A model generated the notes under the pieces. That model was not told the DNA's origin. It searched no databases and worked only from the letters and a program-made list of their open reading frames with translations. The position numbers and the translations under genes are program-made. This document shows, piece after piece, positions 56,711 to 64,000 of a stretch of 64,000 bases of DNA. This stretch comes from Salvia splendens. Its lineage: Eukaryota > Streptophyta > Magnoliopsida > Lamiales > Lamiaceae. Position 1 is the stretch's first letter. Each line of letters starts with the position of its first letter. The stretch covers positions 2,046,001-2,110,000 of the forward strand of contig NC_056052.1 of NCBI RefSeq assembly GCF_004379255.2, in the 5' to 3' direction.

Positions 56711-57167
56711 TGTGACGCCCCGACTTTTCCTATTTTTTTAAGTTAGTTTTTGGATGACCGTCAAACTTTTAGTCGAATATCGTTTATTTATTTTAAGAGT
56801 TTATGGAATTGTTTTTTTAGAGCTCGTGTTTTCCTTAAGCCTTACTTGATTAAAGAGTATAAAATTTTAAGTAGCAATGGAAGTGGAATTTTGTGAATGC
56901 TCAAAAATTATTGGAGATTCGTGTTGCATAAGAAATCGAGGAATGTTACACGATTTTTGAGGAGAAAATAGAATTTAAATTTATGTTTAGCCAAAGAATA
57001 AAATTTTAGAGCCTATAATGTATTTTTTTCCACCCAGCCCAATTTTCATTCTATGAAACTACTTTTGGAGAATCCAACATGAGACCAACCGTAGATATGC
57101 TCAAATCTACTCAAATCTTCCATTCAAATCTCTTCCTTGAGAATTAGGAGGCATTCAGTAACAATTT

Positions 57168-57203
<36 letters not shown>

Positions 57204-57473
57204 CATCCCTATATAGGGGAGCGTTATTCTCCTATCCATCCCTTAGATCCTTTATTCTTCTTAATATGGACCATTAGATCCCATTCATCAACGGTCCAGA
57301 TGATCTGTATTATTACACTATAATGGTGCATTATTAGTCGGTGTGCATTATTCAACTGAAAATCTGTATTATTAAATGACACGTGGCACCAATCTAACCG
57401 TCGGATGACAAAATCGTGGGGCTGAGATTAAAAAGAACAAAGAACAAAAGATACAAAAAGGAAATGAATACAT

Positions 57474-57523
<50 letters not shown>

Positions 57524-58743
57524 CCCTACACGTCTCCCATCTTTCAGAAACCTTGAAAAAAATATAGAGAAAGAACCGAGTTAGAGAAGAGAGTTTTCTG
57601 CCGCCTAAGAAGGTAATCATCCGATCAATCCTTAGCATCTAATTCCTTGCATTCATTTAGGAAAATTTTGAATTATCGTGCTCTGTACAAAGTTTCAATC
57701 TTTAAGTTTAGCCTTTGTCTCTTTTGAAAATTTAATCCTCCGAGAAACAAATCGAAATCGATTAAGAGAATTAGAATTAGAATGATTTGGGTAGGGCGTA
57801 CCAGTCGCAAAGGGAGGAGTGTCGGCGACTCGAGGTGAGTCGCGACGGCGCGGCGCCTGGAGCTTCCACGGCGACCACAGCAGGTTGAGGCGGTTGAGTC
57901 GGCGCTGAAACTGTAGTGTATTCGGCGAAGGGGACAACGACGGGGGCGCCATGGAGAATCGTCGGTGCGTGAGAGAGGGAGGAAGAAGATTGGAGTTTCT
58001 GTGTCATGCCGTATTTTGTTTTTGAGGATGTGTCTATCTGATCTCCTAGTGGGGAGTGAGTCCCTACTAGAAGTTATGAGTCTAATCGAATTCGGGTTTG
58101 TCTAGGGAGTGAGTCTCTATTCAAGCTAGTGTACACAGAGAGGATCGTGCGCTATCTTTCGAGTTGGTCGGTCCAATGATCGAGAATGTGGCCACGTTCT
58201 CGTTTCATGTATGAGGCTCAGATATGGTATGAGGAGAGAGAAAAATGGGTTGCAGCCATACTTTTGGGCGAGAGAATGTTTTGGTGACTTGGCCTTTTAT
58301 AAAACCCCGAGTTCACTTTTAAATGCTGACACAATATTTTATGAAAATTATTTTGGCATGTGTTCACTGGGTGCATCAAGTACTCAGCTCTGCATTTCTT
58401 TTTAAAAATATGCAGGTTGAGCGTGACAGGTGCGGTGGGTGTTGAGCAAGACCGTTGAAGAAATTTAAGTATTTATAATGTGTCATGTCTTCACACGTGG
58501 CACATTCCTTCTTTCGAATGCTTCCGCTGAGTAGTTGTCCTTCTGTTGAGTTATTGTATCGCTGAGATAATATTCATCTTTAAGTTGTTGATTGTTGAGA
58601 TACTCTGATTTTATTCGAGCTATTCCCATTTGTTTCGAGCTATGGTCGAGTTGCGTTGTTTTCCCCTTTCTTCCCCGCTTCTTTAACCATCCCCTAGTCG
58701 CGATCAACCGTGTTTTCTATCCTTAGAAAATGCGGGCGTGACA
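56711..58743. mobile_element. 2.0 kb TG...CA insertion in the pectin methylesterase relic (probable solo LTR)
   Basis: It begins TGTGACGCCCCGACTTTTCC and ends GGGCGTGACA; the inverted end reads TGTCACGCCCGCATTTTC. Such ends with TG and CA are usual for long Gypsy LTRs. A TATA-like ttttataaaacccc lies near 58297. Chance frames only. No 5 bp target duplication is visible (tgggg and aacta), so a solo LTR is favoured but not proven. Confidence 0.6.
57476..57520. repeat. TA microsatellite
   Basis: About 22 TA units. A shorter CA-then-TA run lies at about 57170-57203. Confidence 0.9.
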
Positions 58744-59338
58744 AACTACCTGACGGTGTCGGAGGCGGTGGCAGACGCGCCGCAAAAAGAGTAGCCGAAG
58801 GTATGTGATTCGGATAAAAGCAAGGGTTTATATGGAGAATGTGGTGATACCGAAGAAGAAGACGAACTTGATGTTCGTCGGGGATGGCCGGACGACCACC
58901 ATTATCACCGCAAGCAAGAACGTCGTCGACGGCATCACCACCTTCGATTCCGCCACCGTTGGTTAGTTTTCAATTACGCATTCAATTGAATAGCTATTCG
59001 GTTTGTTAGATAAAATAATAATTACTTACCTAATTACTGCGGTAAATTAAAATGTACCCAAATAAGTTGTTTAATTAATGTAATTATGTGATTATCCTAA
59101 CTCAAAATAAATTAAGAGGTTGTAATTGTGTATGATAATTTATTGGGAAAGTAGATTTACAAAAAATTTCACTTTTTAGGAGATGGGACAAAACGTTATG
59201 TGCTGGAAACTAGTAATTTTTGGACCATTATTGGTTATTTTGTGACTTTATATCTATGGGACCATATTCTTTCAAATTTTTTGAAACAGAATATGTACTA
59301 TTTTTTTAGGAGATGGGACAAAACGTTATGTTATGTAC

Positions 59339-59516
59339 TCCCTTCGTCCTGCACTACTCGCACGTTTCATTTTCAGCACGGATATTAAGGAATGAGTGTA
59401 TAGTAAAGTCAAATATTACGACTGTAGGTGAAAATTTTTACTAAAAATAGAAATAGTGCAAATAACTTGGGACGCCCAGAAAGGAAATAAGTGCAAGTAG
59501 TCCGGGACGGAGGGAG
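59339..59516. mobile_element. Stowaway MITE
   Basis: The ends ctcccttcgtcctgcactac and, inverted, ctccctccgtcccggactac are flanked by TA. Related to the copy in ROS3-like intron 1. Confidence 0.85.
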
Positions 59517-59831
59517 TACTATTTCTGACATTTCTCCAATCAAATTTTGGTCACTGTTCAATAACGACGATTATATCAAATTTTGGTTGTAGATAATATT
59601 CGAAAAGGTATGGTCCCTGTTCAATAACGACGATTATTATGTCATTATTGCTTCGCTGGCCATTTGTAATTATTTTAAAACATACCAAAACCGGATAATT
59701 ATACTTTTTCATTTTGCTATTGCTTTCTTTTCAGAACTAAATTTAAAAAAATTATACTCCATGTTAAAATTTATTATAAAATAAAGATCAGAGAATAAAA
59801 TAGAGAAATAAAGAAAGAATAAAGTATTATA

Positions 59832-60092
59832 CTCTTGTCCATGAAATATAGTTCAAGTTTGTCTTAGTACAAGTTTTAAGAAATATGAAGAAAAATTAGT
59901 TGAAAATATTAGTGGAATGAGGATCCCACGTCCATGTATTAATAGTTTTATACTAGAATGTGAGTGTAAAGAGTTAGTGGAACGTGGGGTCCATGTACCA
60001 AAATTAGAAGGAAAAAAAAAAAGCAAAGTGAACAACTTTTTACGGACGGACCAAAATTGCAAAACTGGACAACATTTCACGGACGAAGGGAA
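59832..60092. mobile_element. Stowaway-like MITE
   Basis: The ends ctcttgtccatgaaatatag and, inverted, ttcccttcgtccgtgaaatg are flanked by TA. Confidence 0.65.
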
Positions 60093-60287
60093 TAATAAAA
60101 TAGAAGAGATAATAAAGTCGGTGAAAGTAAATGTATTGTTTTTTTTTACAAAAAATGGAAATCAAATGTCGTATAACACTTTTGTATTGTGACTCTCTTC
60201 GCAGATCCTACAAATATCTATGGAGAATATCGACTCAAGAATATCAAAAAATTAAATAATTTATTGATATTGCTCGTTATTAGTTTA

Positions 60288-62125
60288 AAGCACCCACAAC
60301 CGTGCTCTTGCCAGCGAGCACGGTTGTGGGCCCGACCCCACTTTTTCTGTCTGTTCTCTGGCAAGAGCACAACACCCACAGCTATGCTCTTCCGCAAGGA
60401 CGAGCACAATTCAATTTAAAATTCAATTAAACAAAAACATTTACATAATATTAAAATTCATTAAAAAACCACAATAAATATTACAAATTACAAATAAAAT
60501 AAAAAAGACATAACTAAAATTCCAAAAATTAAAAATTACATAATTAAAATACTAAAAATTAAAAATTACATAATTAAACTCCTAAAAATTAAAAATTACA
60601 TAATTAAAAGCTAAAAATACCCCGTGGATGACTACTCATCCGGCGGCACTACCCTCAATTGTCTTTGGAGGCCCAATACATGGCCTCGTGCGATCGAAGT
60701 TGCGAGGGGGTCATAGTGGACCTATCGGCCATATTGAGTTGGGCCAAAAGCTGCCACAACGAGTTGGTGGGGGGTGGAGGTGGCGCATATGGAACGGGAA
60801 CGGGAGCGAGAACTAGAGCATAGGCGGTTGCAGCCGCAGCTCGACGGCGGTTGGCCGCCGCCTTCTTCCTTCCTTGCGGTCGACGTTGGGAACCGCTCGG
60901 GCCGAGGTCGGGCTACCCAAGTTAGCTCCGGCGAGTTCGCTAGCCACTTCTTTGGAGCCGGCGTCGGATAGGGATACTGACCTTGACCGTTTGGAGGAGC
61001 CGCTAGAGGGGGATGTTACGCCTCTCATATACTTCGGGTGCGTCCGCGTCTCCTGCCAAACGTTGAGGTACTTGAACGGCTTGTAGTTCATGGATTGGTA
61101 GGTGCTCATCGCGGCAGTGATGATGTCGACCACGCTCCGGCCGCTCCCCGCATTCCGCTCTTCCTGGAGGAAATAGCCATTGAACTTGCCAATTTCATCG
61201 TTGGCTCGGTAGACGGCGTTGCGCACCATACTCTCGTTGCGCTCGATTGATCCCGGTGGCCGGTTTTCATTGTACCGGCGAGCGATGCGCCACGAAAAGT
61301 GATCGTCGGATTGGTTCATGCCAACCACCGGATCTTCGGAGATTTCCAAGTACGCCGTGAACAATTTATCCATCTCCGTCGGAGTGTACGGTGTGCGGAT
61401 ACCGCGAGTAGGGGGAGTCGGAGTTTGGGAGGGGGCGGTCGGCCAAGGCTCCGGTGTCCACCCGTATCGCTCTTCGGGGGCACCTTGGTCATCGATTGGG
61501 TATGGCCGGTAGCCACCCGGAACGCCCGAACTTTGGGTTTGAGGAGGGCCGAATATTCCATTTCCGGACTAGGAAACGGTTGTGAACCGAACCATTCGGG
61601 GTTCCAACCGTGGGAGGGCGGGGGTCATCGCCTTGAACGGACATTGTTATGTTGTAGGAGTGGAAGAAAGATTGAGAATGGATATGAGAAAATGAAGATG
61701 AGAATGAGAATGAGAATGGAAATTAGAGAGTGTAGATGAGAATTGTGTAGTGTGGGGTGAATTTTTGGGTGTGAAAGTGGGGTATTTATAGATGAAAATG
61801 TGTATTTTTGGGGGAAAAAATAAAAATAAAAATTTTAAAAATGATGGAGAACGGTAAAAATTGATATATTTTTTTTGGGAAGTGGAATTTTTTTAATCAG
61901 TTTTTTAAATTAAAAACTGATTTTTAATAAATAAAAAAAATAATTCAAAGGCAACGGCTATGTCGTTGCCCAATCGCTGCTCAACACGTCAGCTGCTCGC
62001 TGGCACGAACGTGCTCGATGCATCGAGCAGTGCCGTGCCAGCGGCGCGAGCGCAGCGGCGGCGGAGCTCGTCCGTTCCAGCGGCACGGACGGACGGACGG
62101 TGGAAAACCACCGTTGCAGATGCTC
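60288..62125 (-). mobile_element. PIF/Harbinger element 3, decayed SANT-type, with TTA target duplication
   Basis: Ends AAGCACCCACAACCGTG (left) and GAGCATCTGCAACGGTG (right, read inward) match at 12 of 17 positions and are flanked by TTA (60285-60287, 62126-62128). The promoter side (right) is GC-rich, with a TATA box (ctataaatacc on the minus strand, near 61785) and a CT-rich leader. One SANT-like gene with frameshifts occupies the middle. The left end again holds two copies of a repeat with gcacaacacccacagc / gagcacggttgtggg-type motifs. Confidence 0.8.
60655..61644 (-). pseudogene. SANT/trihelix-like Harbinger protein, frameshifted
   Basis: The start ATG at 61644 (MSVQGDDPRP) is followed by frameshifts. 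The longest intact part (61373-60813) reads MDKLFTAYLEISEDPVVGMN, then FSWRIARRYNENRP, AVYRANDEIGKFNGYFLQE and YKPFKYLNVWQETRTHPKY. This is the same domain as the protein at 32446-33858, although strongly diverged. Near 60845 the frame shifts again. The original C-terminus (NSLWQLLAQLNMADRSTM, then LRSHEAMYWASK) can be read down to a stop at 60655. At least two frameshifts make it non-functional. No transposase is present in this element either. Confidence 0.75.
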
Positions 62126-62130
62126 TTATA

Positions 62131-62364
62131 CTCTTTTTGTCTCTAAAAATTTGTAACTTATTTTTATTTTTGTTTGTCCCTAAAAATTTGTCAAATTTTT
62201 TACTATAGTGGACCTCACATTCTACTTACTCATTCTCACTCACATTTTATTAGTATAAAACTAAATATAAATGTAGGACCCTAACTTTTTCAATCAACTT
62301 TCTATTACATTTCTTAAAATCCGTATCAAGTCAAATTGTGACAAATTATAAGGGGCGAAGGGAG
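62131..62364. mobile_element. Stowaway-like MITE abutting Harbinger element 3
   Basis: The ends ctctttttgtctctaaaaat and, inverted, ctcccttcgccccttataat are flanked by TA. The body resembles the MITE at 7453-7767. Confidence 0.7.
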
Positions 62365-63425
62365 TAAATTTTTAATTTTCCATTAGTTCTTAAGTTAATA
62401 TACAACTAAATTAATTTTAAAATAAATAAAATTTAAAACATTAGTTAAATTATGATGTCCAGTAAATAAAGATCCAACTAAAGGATTTTAAAATCAAAAT
62501 GTTTTAGTATAATATATAATGACCTAATGTAACAAAAATTATAAAATAGCAAAATAAAACAAAATACGTCAATAGAAGGACCTAATAATATATAGAACCA
62601 ATTAAATAAAATGTATGACCTCTATGTATGTTTTGCGAATATATATTCATTCATATAGGCATATGATCAACACAATAACAAGTCAAATTTTATGCATTGT
62701 TGAATAGTAGGATAAGATTTTTCGAAATTTGATGGAATTTTATGGAGTACAATTTATTACTAGTGATAGAATTTAATATTTCGTGTATATTTATATCAAA
62801 TTTTGGCTCTAGATATTATTCAAAAAAGTATATGGCCCCTGTTCAAAAACGACGACTATTATATCATTGTGACGATTATATATTATGTCATTCTTGCTTA
62901 GCTCACCATTTGTAATGACTCCATAAGAATTTGAACTCTTATTTTTTTTATTCTATTCTCTAATTTTGAGAATATTTAACATTTTTAATAGCGTGGACTC
63001 CATTTTTAACTAAAACTACTTATGTTATTTTTTTTTATCTATGTTACTTTATCAATTATGCATTAAAATTTATGTTTAAGCAAGAATGCATATTCTTATA
63101 ATAGGAGGGAGGAAGTCTATTAAAAAAATACTAAAAACTAAGAGTCCATATTCTTATGGACGTATATTAAAACATACTAAAACCCAGTCTTGCAATAATT
63201 GACAGATTATTTTTAGCATGAAAGTTAAGAATTACTAATATTTATTGAGATAAGTGAATAAAAATAAAGTAGGAGAAAATAGATAGAGATATAAAAAGTA
63301 TTAAAAAAATGAAAATCAAATACTACTACTAGTCCAGTTGCTATGATACAACCAAAAAAAAAGAAAATCAATTGTAGTGAGGAGCGAAGACTCAAAAATT
63401 GTGAATATCTCTTCACACACCAAAC
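62365..63425. other. AT-rich upstream region of the second pectin methylesterase
   Basis: No gene. It contains the partner (about 62805-62915) of the segment at 59590. The last few hundred bases should hold the promoter of the gene at 63426. Confidence 0.45.
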
Positions 63426-64000
63426 ATGGAGAATATTCTCAGAATCCTAATCATCTTCGCATTCCTATCTTTACTAGTCGACGCCGCCGTATCCATCCCA
63501 CCCGCCGACCGCCACAACTACCACATCAGAGGTGAAAATGCATCCCCCTCTGCTACGGTGAGGATGAGGTCCACCTTTTCTCTGCAAGGGAACACCTTCG
63601 CGAAGTTCTTGAATAAATTGAACAAGAAACCCACAAAGGATGTTGATGGTGTCTTAGAAAAGCTGGCCAATTTCAAATCCTCCGGAAAAACAAAAATATC
63701 AAAATTCATGAAAGTACTGCAGGATTTGCATAGCGAGCGGAAGCAGTCGCTGTCGCAGCGCGGGCTGCGCGCCTTCGGCGACTGCTTCGTGATGACTACC
63801 GACACGATAGACCAGATGAAGTCCAGCGCGGAGATATTGAAGGGCGTCAAAATTTTAAAGAGCGGATTCTCAAGCCTGAACGCCACCCAGAAGTTGCAGC
63901 TCTTTAACCTCTTCAGCGCCGCCCAGACCAACGTGGCCACCTGCATCGACGGCTTCTCCCATAGCCACGCCGACAAGAAGTCCCAGGCGGACATCCTCAA
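63426..64000 (+). CDS. Pectin methylesterase / PMEI-domain protein, N-terminal part (runs off the window)
   Basis: Open for all 191 codons to the window edge. The start MENILRILIIFAFLSLLVDA is a good signal peptide, so the protein is secreted. The PMEI-like region includes LRAFGDCFVMTTDTIDQMKS and LFSAAQTNVATCIDGFSHSH, which match the second-half helices of PMEI pro-regions in group 2 pectin methylesterases. The usual first Cys pair (CxxTxYPxxC) is missing; the corresponding region is lysine-rich (AKFLNKLNKKPTKDVDGVL). The catalytic domain, if present, lies beyond the edge. It is a tandem relative of the relic at 56037. The long minus-strand frame here is a shadow. Confidence 0.8.
   Translation, partial: MENILRILIIFAFLSLLVDAAVSIPPADRHNYHIRGENASPSATVRMRSTFSLQGNTFAKFLNKLNKKPTKDVDGVLEKLANFKSSGKTKISKFMKVLQDLHSERKQSLSQRGLRAFGDCFVMTTDTIDQMKSSAEILKGVKILKSGFSSLNATQKLQLFNLFSAAQTNVATCIDGFSHSHADKKSQADIL

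Larger units (their letters stand above)
56037..58970 (+). pseudogene. Pectin methylesterase (PMEI plus catalytic domain) pseudogene
   Basis: The 5' part shows the PMEI pro-region: LIRSTCAATLYPELC (first Cys pair), then in shifted frames NYFTVRK, LRDCLETIDDTL and a block corresponding to SAAQTNQDSCLDGF. It joins the catalytic start at WPEWLPAGDQLLLQ and VTVAADGSG. A 2 kb insertion (56711-58743) splits the gene just there. It resumes with NYLTVSEAVADAP, a TAG, a frameshift, then MENVVIPKKKTNLMFVGDGR, TTTIITASKNVVDGITTF and SATVG before an apparent intron. The rest of the catalytic domain is not present. At least three frame disruptions are seen, and no signal peptide is recognised. Intact enzymes demethylate cell-wall pectin. 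Confidence 0.88.
58971..60284. other. Non-coding stretch with two MITEs
   Basis: Probably the decayed intron and downstream DNA of the pectin methylesterase relic. A 30 bp direct repeat (aggagatgggacaaaacgtt) occurs at about 59178 and 59307. A segment at about 59590-59675 recurs at about 62805-62915. No gene. Confidence 0.45.

Noticed and set aside
56711..58743. Intron of the pectin methylesterase gene
   Set aside because: The boundaries lack GT and AG in phase, and the TG...CA inverted ends mark a mobile element.
60288..60330. Hairpin ccgtgctcttgccagcgagcacgg as a terminator or small RNA gene
   Set aside because: It sits in the subterminal repeats of Harbinger element 3 and is explained by inverted motif copies.
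63518..64000. 160-codon minus-strand frame at the right edge
   Set aside because: The plus strand is open throughout with a signal peptide and PMEI helices; the minus frame is a shadow.

Overview
The window is nuclear DNA of a flowering plant. It has spliced genes with GT-AG introns, plant-only families (ROS3-like, DUF247, DUF26, pectin methylesterase with a PMEI pro-region) and a dense mix of plant transposons. The DET1 exons read closer to asterid DET1 than to Arabidopsis, so an asterid eudicot (perhaps Lamiales) is likely; the species cannot be named from sequence alone.

Genes. The window opens with the last four exons of an unrecognised C-terminally membrane-anchored protein (62-1090). 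The best-preserved host locus is a head-to-head pair: a ROS3-like RRM protein (complement 22168-25993, four exons, 749 codons) and DET1 (26648-31461, eleven exons, 531 codons), about 650 bp apart. An intact DUF247 gene lies at 19108-20433, and a relative with a missing middle at 7976-8821 is also interrupted by a retrotransposon. An F-box-associated gene (15460-17158) and a DUF26 fragment (17198-17491) are relics. At the right end a pectin methylesterase pseudogene (56037-58970) is followed by a second copy (63426 to the edge) that is open as far as seen.

Transposons. Four PIF/Harbinger elements are present (2251-4153, 17943-18485, 32102-34184, 60288-62125). One carries only a DDE transposase, one only a SANT/Myb-like protein, one a decayed SANT-like gene, and one no gene. 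The transposase element and the intact SANT element share a promoter and 5' leader and the same 3' end design, but each element has its own short motif iterated next to the promoter. This looks like a split, two-component transposon system. Copia elements include a very young copy in the DUF247 relic (8822-13995), a strongly decayed copy (51295-55555), and a head-to-tail array of four nearly identical 3.9 kb units (35868-51225) that all share the same inactivating lesions. Stowaway-type MITEs, two hAT-like non-autonomous elements with tRNA-like pol III boxes, and a Mutator-like element with about 180 bp inverted ends fill much of the remainder.

Layout: 0-1 kb partial gene; 2-7.8 kb DNA transposons; 8-14 kb DUF247 relic plus Copia; 15-18.5 kb gene relics and a MITE; 19-20.4 kb DUF247; 22-31.5 kb ROS3-like/DET1; 32-35.5 kb Harbinger and hAT-like; 35.9-55.7 kb Copia array and relic; 56-64 kb pectin methylesterases with Harbinger and MITEs between them.
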